In this document: positions 14,903 through 22,822 of the stretch, in pieces | Position numbering within the stretch: the stretch's first letter is position 1 | Layout: the number at the start of each line of letters is the position of its first letter | Source: Psychroflexus montanilacus | GTDB taxonomy: Bacteria; Bacteroidota; Bacteroidia; Flavobacteriales; Flavobacteriaceae | DNA length: 64,000 bases | Direction: 5' to 3' | Assembly: GCF_020164535.1 (NCBI RefSeq) | Contig: NZ_JAIQZC010000002.1 | Span: 124,001 to 188,000 of the forward strand | The notes under the pieces: model-generated | Databases searched by the model: none | Told to the model about the DNA's origin: nothing | The model's input: only the letters and a program-made list of their open reading frames with translations | Made by a program: the position numbers and the translations under genes

Positions 14903-15228
14903 AGTAATGTCTTCTCCAGTATTTAAGATGGTAAAAGCATATTGTGCTGACTTAACACCTTCAGTAGGTCATCGCTGCAGACTGGAGCATAAAGGCAACT
15001 ATCGGCATTAAGCAATGTATTGTGAAGCATGAAATATATGAAAGGCAAAATCAAAATAAAACAAATTTGACTTGCCTCTAATTGAGTTTTTATGCTCATG
15101 TGATGTTGGTCAATTAATCGGAGATTGATACCTTCATAAAGTAAGATTAAAAGCTTTACTTTTAGTTGAATTTAATGGAGAACTAGCTGATATTCAGGGT
15201 GTCGTTTTGTAACTAACAATCTACGAAG
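14903..15228. other. Gene-free interval
   Basis: Only short frames are present, such as a 34-codon frame at 14907-15011. Nothing recognisable; the stretch may hold the 5' leader of the next gene. Confidence 0.4.
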
Positions 15229-15681
15229 ATGGAATTTAAAAAATTGACTAGTACCGAGCCTTTTGATGTGGCGACTTATGTGAAGATGTATTACGAATTG
15301 TATAAGGGTCACGAATTGAGACTGTACCTGGGTTGTGATAGCCAGAATAAACTAAATACAACTTATGCTACTACATTGGTATTTAACGTGGCAGCTACTG
15401 GTTGTCATGTGATCTATAGAAAGGAAGTGGTTCCGCTTATTTCGGACATGTGGACCAGACTGTGGGGAGAAGCTGAGCGCTCTGTAGATACAGCGCTTTA
15501 TTTGCGTGAACATGGCATTGAGATCGATACCATTGATCTGGATTACAATGTAGACCCTAAGTATAAATCCAACAAAGTAGTCACTGCCGCTGTAGGATAT
15601 GTAGAATCTCTTGGGTTTAAAGCTAGAATAAAACCGGACTTGCTGCCTGCAGCCTATGCTGCAGATCATATTGTGGGATGA
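15229..15681 (+). CDS. YkuK-like RNase H-fold protein (DUF458)
   Basis: 150 residues resembling the YkuK/DUF458 family, which adopts an RNase H-like fold. LYLGCDSQNKLNTTYATTLVF supplies the first strand with its Asp; the SVDTALYLREHGIEIDTIDLDYN segment carries further acidic residues; AADHIVG closes the domain with a late Asp. Activity has not been shown for the family to my knowledge. Stands alone, with its own start at ATG 15229. Confidence 0.8.
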   Translation: MEFKKLTSTEPFDVATYVKMYYELYKGHELRLYLGCDSQNKLNTTYATTLVFNVAATGCHVIYRKEVVPLISDMWTRLWGEAERSVDTALYLREHGIEIDTIDLDYNVDPKYKSNKVVTAAVGYVESLGFKARIKPDLLPAAYAADHIVG

Positions 15682-15725
15682 CGTTTCTTTTAACTATTTT
15701 AAGTTGAATTTGGTGGTCCTTTCCC

Positions 15726-16775
15726 CTACTGGTCTGTTTTTTTAAATCTAATTATTAGCGGCAGGTGGTCGCTTAGGACTTTTAACTTTTCCTCATCTAA
15801 CAGGCTGGGAACCTGAGCTGAATTTTGTACGTATTCATTTTCCATATTCCCATTATATAAAATATAATCCAGTCTTCTTGATGGATTTTCTACGGAATGT
15901 GTAAAGACCTCCTCTGGCAATGGGTCGTAAAACTTGTCTGCTGTCCCACTACCCTGCTTCAAAGCTTGAATTTCCTTGCTCCCAAGCGTGCTGTTTAAAT
16001 CACCAGCAACTAGCAAATTCTGAGAGGGATTCATACTTAAAAAACGCTTGAACTGGTGCTTCAGGAAGTTAATCTGTCCCAACCTCATCGACTCATTACG
16101 CTCCCCACGTCCTGCTTTGAGGTGAAGTCCTGTTAATATAAAATCATAATCAGCTGCTGGGAATACTTCCAGAGACCACATTCTTGTGTTGAGTTGACTT
16201 TGCGTTTCTGTAAGGCCTTCTTCGTTTTTAAAATCCACAACCGGAGTCGTTACATTTCCATAAGCATACATAACGCCAAGTGGAAATTTGCTCATCACTA
16301 CAACATTCATATACCAATTGTCGCTTGTGGCGCTGGCAAAGAAATCATAACCCATACCCTCTAGATGTTCTGCTGCTATTTGACGTAAAAATTTTGAACT
16401 TTCAAACTCCTGTAAAATAACCACATCTGCATCTTCGTTTTTCAAGGCCTCCACCAGATACATCACCTTTTCTTTCATTTCTGGATTTGGTTCATTCTCA
16501 CGTCCTGCGTCTATGTACGGGTCATCATACTCATCTACAAAATGTTCCACATTCCAGGACAAGACTTTGAAGGTTTCCTGGTCTGTATACTCATAATCTG
16601 CAGGTAGGACTTGTGCTTCTCTTAGATCGAAAGTGGTCTGTCTACTGCTGACTGTTTTTTCTTCTTGATTTTCTTGAGAAGAGACACAGCTTTGCAAGGC
16701 CAGAATACAAATAGTTATAATCAAAAGTGAATTTGATAGATGTAAATTACGTTTTAAAACTCTAGGACTTATCAT
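15726..16775 (-). CDS. Endonuclease/exonuclease/phosphatase-family lipoprotein
   Basis: 349 residues. An N-terminal hydrophobic stretch ends in the lipobox LALQSC (Cys about 30), so it is a lipoprotein. The EEP domain shows FKVLSWNVEHF (Asn), VVILQEFESS (Glu), FILTGLHLKAGRG (His), LLVAGDLNSTLGS (Asp-x-Asn) and VLSDHLPLII (Asp-His): all expected catalytic sites. It probably cleaves phosphodiesters (extracellular DNA, RNA or lipid head groups) at the cell surface or in the periplasm. It faces a gap of about 190 bases to the divergent HAD gene. Confidence 0.88.
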   Translation of the reverse strand: MISPRVLKRNLHLSNSLLIITICILALQSCVSSQENQEEKTVSSRQTTFDLREAQVLPADYEYTDQETFKVLSWNVEHFVDEYDDPYIDAGRENEPNPEMKEKVMYLVEALKNEDADVVILQEFESSKFLRQIAAEHLEGMGYDFFASATSDNWYMNVVVMSKFPLGVMYAYGNVTTPVVDFKNEEGLTETQSQLNTRMWSLEVFPAADYDFILTGLHLKAGRGERNESMRLGQINFLKHQFKRFLSMNPSQNLLVAGDLNSTLGSKEIQALKQGSGTADKFYDPLPEEVFTHSVENPSRRLDYILYNGNMENEYVQNSAQVPSLLDEEKLKVLSDHLPLIIRFKKTDQ

Positions 16776-16967
16776 TTGAAAAAATTTAGGAATGCGAAGA
16801 TAGATTAACCAGCTTTACAATTTACCTTTCACTGAAGACATAGCTGTAACTTAACTTAAAATTGAATTTAATATAGCATAGAATAAGTTCAATTTTAATT
16901 AAAAGTCTTAATTTTTACAGCAAAACTATATTCAAAATTAATTTATACAATACAAATCAAATCAATC

Positions 16968-17747
16968 ATGAAAAAAGGGTTTTTAATCGACATGGATGGT
17001 GTAATTTATGGAAATGACACTTTGATTCCTGGTGCTGATAAATTTATAAACAAGTTGCAGGAAAAAAATGTTCCGTTTTTGTTTATGACTAATAACAGTC
17101 AACGCACCCCTTTAGATACAGTGAATAAAGTTGCAAGAATGGGTATAGACATCGAAGAGAAAAATGTCTACACCAGCGCGATGGCTACAGCCTTCTTCTT
17201 ATCTTTCATGAAGCCGCAGGGATCTGCATATGTGCTTGGCGAAGGCGGATTGATAACAAGTCTTTCTCAGCATGGATACACTTTGGTTAATAATAATCCT
17301 GATTTTGTTGTCGTGGGAGAGGGAAGAAACTTCACTCTTGAGATGGTGAACAATGCGGTGGATATGATTTTATCTGGTGCCAAATTGATTGCCACCAATC
17401 TTGACCCATCACCGATGAAACCGGGGTGGACAAATTTAGGTATTAAAGCTATTGTAACTATGATAGAAGAAGCTACGGGTAAGAAGGCGTTTTCAGTTGG
17501 GAAACCCAGTCCGGTAATGATGCGAGCTGCCCGTAAACATCTAGGGCTTGAAGCAAGAGAAACCATAATCATTGGAGATACGATGGATACAGATATTTTG
17601 GGCGGTGTTCAGTTAGGCTACACTTCCATCTTGACTCTTTCAGGAGTGACCAAAAAGGAAAACCTAAATGATTATGCCTTTAAACCAGATTTAATCATCA
17701 ACTCGATTAAAGACCTTAACCTGGAAGAGGTCTTGAAGATGGAGTAA
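16968..17747 (+). CDS. HAD-IIA hydrolase (NagD/PGP-like phosphatase)
   Basis: 259 residues. HAD motif I is FLIDMDGVIY (nucleophile and acid Asp), motif II is FMTNNSQRT, the class IIA cap lies about 80-180, motif III is the Lys in KPSPVM, and motif IV is IIGDTMDTDILGG. NagD-type enzymes remove phosphate from small sugar or nucleotide phosphates; the true substrate cannot be told. A strong terminator follows at 17872. Confidence 0.9.
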   Translation: MKKGFLIDMDGVIYGNDTLIPGADKFINKLQEKNVPFLFMTNNSQRTPLDTVNKVARMGIDIEEKNVYTSAMATAFFLSFMKPQGSAYVLGEGGLITSLSQHGYTLVNNNPDFVVVGEGRNFTLEMVNNAVDMILSGAKLIATNLDPSPMKPGWTNLGIKAIVTMIEEATGKKAFSVGKPSPVMMRAARKHLGLEARETIIIGDTMDTDILGGVQLGYTSILTLSGVTKKENLNDYAFKPDLIINSIKDLNLEEVLKME

Positions 17748-17871
17748 TTTAAAACTAGTCGTATCCGACTAAGAAATAATAACCTTTTGTTTTAGTAAAT
17801 AGACATTAGATTATGACTAAAGTTTACTTGTTTTAATTTTTGAACCAAACAACAATAATTTAAACCAATAA

Positions 17872-17917
17872 GCGAGGGCTCTTATCTGGAAACAGATTTT
17901 AGCCCTCGTTTTTTTTA
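17872..17917 (+). terminator. Rho-independent terminator after the HAD-IIA gene
   Basis: GCGAGGGCT pairs with AGCCCTCG across a loop of about 20 bases, followed by TTTTTTTT. Confidence 0.75.
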
Positions 17918-18123
17918 CCTAATTACTATTTTTTGAAAAATAACGATCGTCATCCATCAGATGAATTGTGGCATTTTGAAGCTGCGATTTGTTTCCATGT
18001 TAATTACGACTTATAAGGTTTGAGACGAACTATATTAACTGAGAAGTCATAAGCCTTAAAACGTTCTTACCCAACCGATCCCAGATATTAAGCTAACTAG
18101 GATAAATTCAGAAACAGTTGAAC
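17918..18123. other. Gene-free interval before the tRNA-Asp duplication
   Basis: No gene is seen. With the flanks it makes part of the 560-base gap before the GIY-YIG remnant. The stretch TTATAAGGTTTGAGACG recurs in part as ATAAGCCTTAAAACG on the opposite strand nearby (18011-18063), an imperfect inverted repeat. Confidence 0.35.
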
Positions 18124-18228
18124 ATAAAAAAGCCCTTCCGTTGGGAAAGACTTCAGATGGTTTATTTTCTAAACCTTAGAATGCTTTGACACATTCACAA
18201 CACAACTCCTTTAAAAAAGCGGTCTGGA
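18124..18228. repeat. Upstream copy of the tRNA-Asp 3'-flank duplication
   Basis: 105 bases almost identical to 18561-18666 (one extra A in the latter). The copy includes a terminator-like hairpin (AAGCCCTTCC/GGGAAAGACTT) and the last 8 bases of the tRNA gene (GGTCTGGA). The two copies are 437 bp apart. Confidence 0.8.
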
Positions 18229-18300
18229 TAGCTTGCCCCCAATCTTTTGGTGGGAGACTCGAACTCGTCCCCAAGGCTTTGGGGATGACAGGCAGCAGTA
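18229..18300 (-). pseudogene. Degenerate tRNA-Asp fragment
   Basis: After the repeated GGTCTGGA the sequence is scrambled, but keeps AGACTCGAACTCG (T-arm complement) and GACAGGCAG (anticodon-stem complement) in the same order as in the intact tRNA at 18658-18731. The pieces are separated by unrelated insertions. No cloverleaf forms. Confidence 0.45.
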
Positions 18301-18314
18301 TGTTCACCAAAAAT

Positions 18315-18548
18315 CTACCCCTCTGTCCTGAATTTATGAATTTCATTTAATTGAGACTGCATCAATCTTTCAATTTGATCCTTGCTATATTTTTTCAACT
18401 TTTTTTCACGTATCAAGGCACTTTTTTTGTCTTGAAATGACTGCAAATAAATCAACCTCCAAGGCCCCTTGTTTGAAGTGTAGCGACTTAAATTTTCATT
18501 ATGAGCTACAATTAGGCTTGATCCCAAAATAAAGCATACAAACATCAA
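18315..18548 (-). pseudogene. GIY-YIG nuclease fragment
   Basis: 77 residues. The second half, GPWRLIYLQSFQDKKSALIREKKLKKYSKDQIERL, matches the family pattern of small UvrC-like GIY-YIG proteins (W-L-Y, then A-x-x-RE-x-x-K-K). The first half, FVCFILGSSLIVAHNENLSRY, has lost the Tyr-x-Gly/GIY core. The active site is therefore absent. It sits between the two copies of the tRNA-Asp flank duplication and is probably a decayed selfish or repair-like gene. Confidence 0.6.
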
Positions 18549-18560
18549 AATTAATCAAAA

Positions 18561-18666
18561 ATAAAAAAGCCCTTCCGTTGGGAAAGACTTCAGATGGTTT
18601 ATTTTCTAAACCTTAGAATGCTTTGACACATTCACAACACAACTCCTTTAAAAAAAGCGGTCTGGA
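18561..18666. repeat. Downstream copy of the tRNA-Asp 3'-flank duplication
   Basis: Native copy: it directly follows the 3' end of tRNA-Asp (minus strand) and includes its likely terminator at 18564-18591. It overlaps the tRNA by 8 bases plus the discriminator. See the copy at 18124-18228. Confidence 0.8.
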
Positions 18667-18731
18667 CGAGACTCGAACTCGCGACCCCCTGCGTGACAGG
18701 CAGGTATTCTAACCAACTGAACTACCAGACC
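18658..18731 (-). tRNA. tRNA-Asp (GTC)
   Basis: A cloverleaf forms on the minus strand: acceptor GGTCTGG/CCAGACC, D-arm with AGTTGGTTAGAA, anticodon stem CCTGC/GCAGG with loop CTGTCAC (anticodon GTC), T-arm with GTTCGAGTC, discriminator G. CCA is not encoded. Confidence 0.95.
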
Positions 18732-18815
18732 GTTGCTTAATTGCGAGTGCAAATATAAACCCAATTTTTAATTACACAAACATGTTTGATGAAAATAATT
18801 CAACAAAAAACAGCT

Positions 18816-19745
18816 TCAAGACTTTAGCTTCTGTTTTTCAACTAAGTAAGTCGATAAAATTTTTTCGAAATTATTCTGTATATCCGCTTCTATGTATCTT
18901 ATCTTGTATTTAGCGCAGGTGAGCTTCACTTCCTGAATAAATTCTGACATTTTTTCAACGTACTCTTTTTGTATTTGGTGAGTGTGTAAATCGATTTTGG
19001 AACCTGTCTCTAAGTCGAAAAAGCGTTTAGGAGCATCATCAAATTCAAATAGAACTTCCGTCTTGTAATCTAATGTATGGAATAAGACAACTTGATGCCT
19101 GTTATATTTCAGATGTCTTAAAGCTTCAAATAATTCAGCTCTTGGTATATCTGGCTGAAGCAAATCTGTAAACAAAAAAACCAAAGAACGACGCTTCAGT
19201 TTTTCTGCAATTTCATGCAAAAATTGATAGGTATTTGTTTTTGAACTTTCTTGTGGACTATTGATGCTTTTTTCAAGCTCATTATAAATCATATTGTAAT
19301 GCAAACCACTTCCCTTCTCTGTGGCTTGAAATCTCAACACTTCATCATAAATAGACAAGCCTACGGCATCTCGTTGCTTATTGAGCAATTGCATAATGGA
19401 GGCAATGGACAAGGCTGAAAAGCTAAGTTTGTCCAACTGTGATACTGATGGCGCAGAGACTTCAGGATAATACATAGACGCCGACTGGTCTAAAATGAAA
19501 TGGCACCTGAGATTGGTCTCTTCTTCAAATTTTTTAGTGTAAAGTTTATCTGTTTTAGCATAGAGTTTCCAATCTATATGTCTTGTGTTTTCTCCAGTAT
19601 TGTAGAGTTTATGTTCTGCAAACTCAGCCGAGTACCCATGAAATGGGCTTTTGTGTATGCCTGAAATAAAGCCTTCTACCACTTGAGAAGCAAGTAGAGG
19701 CAAGTTTGAAAGTTTTGAATTTCTGAGTTCAGTTTTAATATCCAT
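18816..19745 (-). CDS. DUF58 domain protein
   Basis: About 309 residues from the Met at 19745 (MDIKTELRNSKLSN), preferred over an upstream Met because the family starts just before this segment. The DUF58 block is visible as GYSAEFAEHKLYNTGENTRHIDWKLYAKTDKLYTKKFEEE, followed by a VWA-like FILDQSASM with the metal-site DxSxS. These proteins usually pair with MoxR ATPases. No MoxR gene is in the window downstream, so the partner is elsewhere. Thioredoxin is the upstream neighbour. Confidence 0.88.
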   Translation of the reverse strand: MDIKTELRNSKLSNLPLLASQVVEGFISGIHKSPFHGYSAEFAEHKLYNTGENTRHIDWKLYAKTDKLYTKKFEEETNLRCHFILDQSASMYYPEVSAPSVSQLDKLSFSALSIASIMQLLNKQRDAVGLSIYDEVLRFQATEKGSGLHYNMIYNELEKSINSPQESSKTNTYQFLHEIAEKLKRRSLVFLFTDLLQPDIPRAELFEALRHLKYNRHQVVLFHTLDYKTEVLFEFDDAPKRFFDLETGSKIDLHTHQIQKEYVEKMSEFIQEVKLTCAKYKIRYIEADIQNNFEKILSTYLVEKQKLKS

Positions 19746-19760
19746 GAGAGTGTAAATAAA

Positions 19761-19787
19761 AAAGGCCTGGTACAATGACCAAGCCTT
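19761..19787 (-). terminator. Terminator after trxA
   Basis: On minus: AAGGCTTGGTCATTG pairs with its mate CCAGGCCTT, followed by TTTTTTA. It lies between the thioredoxin stop and the DUF58 start. Confidence 0.65.
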
Positions 19788-19811
19788 AAATATAAATATC
19801 TTTAGTTTGAA

Positions 19812-20129
19812 CTACAAGACACTATCGATAGCTTCCTTGTAGGTTTCTTTTTGCGCTACACCTACCTGGCGATTTACCATTTCTCCGTCTTTAAACAAAA
19901 GAACAGTTGGTATGTTTCTTACTCCATATTTTGCAGCAAATTCTTGGTTTTGATCTACATCCATTTTAGCAACTACTGCTTTTCCTTCGTACTCTGTGCT
20001 CAATTCGTCAATGATTGGCCCAACCATTCTACATGGTCCGCACCAAGCTGCCCAAAAATCTACCAATACTGGTTTATCACTATTCAAAACTTTTTCCTGA
20101 AAATCCTTATCTGTTATTTCTAATGCCAT
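19812..20129 (-). CDS. trxA: Thioredoxin
   Basis: 105 residues, normal thioredoxin length. Active site WAAWCGPCRM (Cys about 31 and 34), the buried Asp in VLVDFWA, and the cis-Pro loop VRNIPTVLLFKDGE are all present. Cytoplasmic disulfide reductant. A thioredoxin-like protein gene of a different type lies directly upstream. Confidence 0.96.
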   Translation of the reverse strand: MALEITDKDFQEKVLNSDKPVLVDFWAAWCGPCRMVGPIIDELSTEYEGKAVVAKMDVDQNQEFAAKYGVRNIPTVLLFKDGEMVNRQVGVAQKETYKEAIDSVL

Positions 20130-20224
20130 AATTATAATGTTTTATGCAAAATTAAGTTTTGTGTTGAGATATTGAACTTAATTATATATTAATTAATCTT
20201 ATTTAAGAATTAGAGCGGCTTATC

Positions 20225-20785
20225 TTAATAAGTTCTCCATTTGATATTACACCCCATGCTAGGTTTTTGCTCACTCGGAACTGGCCTGTTGTTTAGAAGC
20301 GCATCCAGAGCTTCCCTAATGCTTCTTCCAGAGGTAGGTATCCCATTTTTTGGCCTTGAGTCATCTAGCTGGCCCCTGTATACCAATCGCAATGCTTCGT
20401 CGAACACGTAGAAATCTGGTGTACAAGCCGCGTGGTAAGCTTTCGCCACCTCCTGGGTTTCGTCATATAAATAAGGGAAAGGATAATTAAGTTGTCTGGC
20501 GATTTTAAACATCAGTTCTGGGTGATCCTGCGGATATGCTTTCACATCATTACTGGAAATAGCTATAAAGCTAAATCCTAAAATTCTGTAATCATTGGCA
20601 AGTCGTACTATTTCATCATTCACGTGCTTTACATATGGGCAATGGTTACATATGAACATGATAACAGTTCCCTTTTCTCCCTTAAGTTTTGGTAAAGTGT
20701 AGGTTTCTCTGGAAACAGTATCAGGAAGTTCAAAACCTGGAGCGATTGTTCCAAGTTCCAACATATTAGATGGAGTTAAAGACAT
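20225..20785 (-). CDS. Thioredoxin-family protein (AhpC/TSA-like, CNHCPYV type)
   Basis: 186 residues without a signal peptide. The redox motif is FICNHCPYVKH, a CxxC variant (CNHC) characteristic of this Bacteroidota/cyanobacterial family, after APGFELPDT and before FIAISSNDVKAYPQDHPE. The cis-Pro region is ACTPDFYVFDE. The likely role is thiol-disulfide or peroxide chemistry in the cytoplasm. The C-terminal KPSMGCNIKW carries one more Cys, conserved in the family as I recall it. Confidence 0.88.
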   Translation of the reverse strand: MSLTPSNMLELGTIAPGFELPDTVSRETYTLPKLKGEKGTVIMFICNHCPYVKHVNDEIVRLANDYRILGFSFIAISSNDVKAYPQDHPELMFKIARQLNYPFPYLYDETQEVAKAYHAACTPDFYVFDEALRLVYRGQLDDSRPKNGIPTSGRSIREALDALLNNRPVPSEQKPSMGCNIKWRTY

Positions 20786-20817
20786 TGTCAGTTTTTTTAT
20801 ATTTCAAATTTAAATAA

Positions 20818-20845
20818 AAAAAGCTATCGTTTCCGATAGCTTTAA
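20818..20845 (-). terminator. Terminator after yajC
   Basis: AAAGCTATCGGAAACGATAGCTTTTTTT on the minus strand (shown partly): an 8-bp stem, short loop and T run. Confidence 0.75.
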
Positions 20846-20867
20846 AATCACTTTTCATCTTCAAAAT

Positions 20868-21173
20868 TTATTTTTTTGAAGGCTTGTTTTCTTTTGCGGG
20901 AGCATTTATCTTTTGTGTAAGCTCGTAAGATAAAGAGGACTTATCGAAAGTCATTTTACCAGAACCTGTTTCTAAGATAATAGCATCTAGCTTTTCACTC
21001 ATATCTGCAACTTTTCCATGCAGGCCACTTTTGGTAACTACTTTATCTCCGCGTTTTATAGATTCAATAAAACTTTTTTCCTGCTTTTGCTTTTTCATTT
21101 GAGGCCTTATCATAAAAAAATAAAGCACAACAAATATTAAAACTAAGGGTAGTAAACTTCCTATTTGATCCAT
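20868..21173 (-). CDS. yajC: Preprotein translocase subunit YajC
   Basis: 101 residues. One N-terminal membrane helix, LLPLVLIFVVLYFFMIRPQMKKQK, carries the hallmark FMIRPQ. It is followed by the YajC domain ESIKRGDKVVTKSGLHGKVADM. Accessory subunit with SecDF at the Sec translocon. Same strand and order nusB, DUF1573, yajC, an arrangement common in Bacteroidota, with only 5 bases to the DUF1573 gene. Confidence 0.94.
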   Translation of the reverse strand: MDQIGSLLPLVLIFVVLYFFMIRPQMKKQKQEKSFIESIKRGDKVVTKSGLHGKVADMSEKLDAIILETGSGKMTFDKSSLSYELTQKINAPAKENKPSKK

Positions 21174-21178
21174 ATAAA

Positions 21179-21652
21179 TTATTTCACTGGTGAACCAGCA
21201 TTAGCATTTTTGGGATTCACAAATGCTTTGATTCGTATAGTTTCCTTTCCAGACTGAGTATTTGCAGTAATTCTAACTGCTTTCATTTGTTGATTTGGCT
21301 TTCCACTTGTATTAAATTTTACTAGCATCTCACCTTCATCTCCAGGAGCAATTGATTCTTTAGTCCATGTTGGAACAGTACATCCGCAGCTTGCTGCTGC
21401 ATTAGAAACTATAAGAGGAGCATCTCCTGTATTTTTGAAAACAAAAGTGTGTTCTACAACTTCTCCTTCTTCTACAGTACCAAAATCGTATTCGCTTTCT
21501 TCAAATTCCATTTTAGGAAATGATTGTTTTTGCGTATCACGCTCTTCAGCCAATTCTTTCTTGGATTGATCCACTTTTTCTGAAGCTTCATTTTTACAAG
21601 CTGTAAGGGACAATGTTGCTAAAGCAACTAGGGCAAACATTAATTTTTTCAT
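21179..21652 (-). CDS. DUF1573 lipoprotein
   Basis: 157 residues from the Met at 21652 (MKKLMFALVALATLSLTAC); the frame is open further upstream, but this Met starts the signal peptide. The lipobox LTAC gives a lipidated Cys. A DUF1573 domain (Ig/ASH-like) follows: FGTVEEGEVVEHTFVFKNTGDAPLIVSNAAASCGCTVPTW, with the conserved SCGCT. Periplasmic or surface protein of unknown role. Sits between nusB and yajC. Confidence 0.9.
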   Translation of the reverse strand: MKKLMFALVALATLSLTACKNEASEKVDQSKKELAEERDTQKQSFPKMEFEESEYDFGTVEEGEVVEHTFVFKNTGDAPLIVSNAAASCGCTVPTWTKESIAPGDEGEMLVKFNTSGKPNQQMKAVRITANTQSGKETIRIKAFVNPKNANAGSPVK

Positions 21653-21697
21653 GAGAAATAATTTAAATTTATTACAAAAATATGACAATTTCGTCAA

Positions 21698-22639
21698 TTA
21701 CATTAAGCCTCTGCCGACTTTATTAATTTTACCGTTGGTTTGGTACTCCTTGGATACAGTATCCAAAACTCCATTAATGAAAGTGCTACTCTTTGGCGTG
21801 CTGTATTCTTTGGCAAGTTCCAGATATTCATTGATAGTCACTCTCACTGGAATAGACGGGAATTTCATAAATTCACATAAAGCCATTTTCATGAGAATAC
21901 TGTCTATTTCTGCAATTCTATCCTGATCCCAGTTGGGGGTTTTATTCTTTGTGATTTCAGAAAACTGCTCGTTAGCAAGAAGAGTTTTAGTGAATAATTC
22001 TCTCGCAAAATTTTCATCTTCCACGTTTTTATACAATCTTGGGATGGAAAGCACTTCATCACTTTCCTTTTGCTTCTGAAGAAATTTCAACAAGGTTGTA
22101 TTGACGATTGGAAAATCATCTATCCATGTCAAATTATGATCTTCGTAATAATCATACAAATCATCATTTGGAGCAATAATAGTTTTAAACACATCAACAA
22201 CAAACTCTTTATCTTCTTTGAAGCTTGAAGTCTGTGTGAATATATAATCCGCATAAATATCGGATTCCAAAATTTTGTTCCAGATCAGCTTTGGATATTC
22301 ATCATCTTTGGCCCAATGATTCAGTTTACGATCTTCTATGAGTTCACTAAGTGCATTTGAGCCTGCAATTCTGTGAAGCAATTGATTGTTGATAAATTTT
22401 TTATTGGGATTCTTTTCTTCCTCGGTCGCCAGAAATTTCTTCTTGACAATTTGATAATATTCTTCCGCGTAGCTTCTCACTTTTACCAAGAGCTCGAGGT
22501 TAAGTAAAAACAAATTATACATATCTTCTGTGCTCTTTTTGAGAAATTTCTCTTCAGCCTGCATAGAGTCTTTACTGCCTTGATGAAAAGCATACAAAGA
22601 TTGCATCACTTTTGCACGAATATGTCTTCTTGTTAACAT
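21698..22639 (-). CDS. nusB: Transcription antitermination factor NusB
   Basis: 313 residues, about twice the E. coli protein, which is the usual long form of Bacteroidota. The N-terminus is MLTRRHIRAKVMQSLYAFHQG. The NusB RNA-binding core is C-terminal: NWDQDRIAEIDSILMKMALCEFMKFPSIPVRVTINEYLELAKEYSTPKSSTFINGVLD. It joins NusE on boxA RNA in rRNA antitermination. First gene of the nusB-DUF1573-yajC group. Confidence 0.94.
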   Translation of the reverse strand: MLTRRHIRAKVMQSLYAFHQGSKDSMQAEEKFLKKSTEDMYNLFLLNLELLVKVRSYAEEYYQIVKKKFLATEEEKNPNKKFINNQLLHRIAGSNALSELIEDRKLNHWAKDDEYPKLIWNKILESDIYADYIFTQTSSFKEDKEFVVDVFKTIIAPNDDLYDYYEDHNLTWIDDFPIVNTTLLKFLQKQKESDEVLSIPRLYKNVEDENFARELFTKTLLANEQFSEITKNKTPNWDQDRIAEIDSILMKMALCEFMKFPSIPVRVTINEYLELAKEYSTPKSSTFINGVLDTVSKEYQTNGKINKVGRGLM

Positions 22640-22822
22640 GTATAAGTTCTAAAATTTTAGCGCAAAAATAATATTAAAAAGAAGAGAAGGAACCCTATTT
22701 TGAATTTTTTAAAGACAAATTGAATCCATTCAAAATTCAACACCGATGTATGTTTAAACTTTTGTTATATCAAAGGGCAATTCAGTCTTTTGATTACATT
22801 TGCAAGCCTAAAGAAATTATAG

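Noticed and set aside
14907-15011. 34-codon frame after the YciI-like gene
   Set aside because: Contains HKGNYRH, loosely like pterin synthases, but too short and isolated to call.
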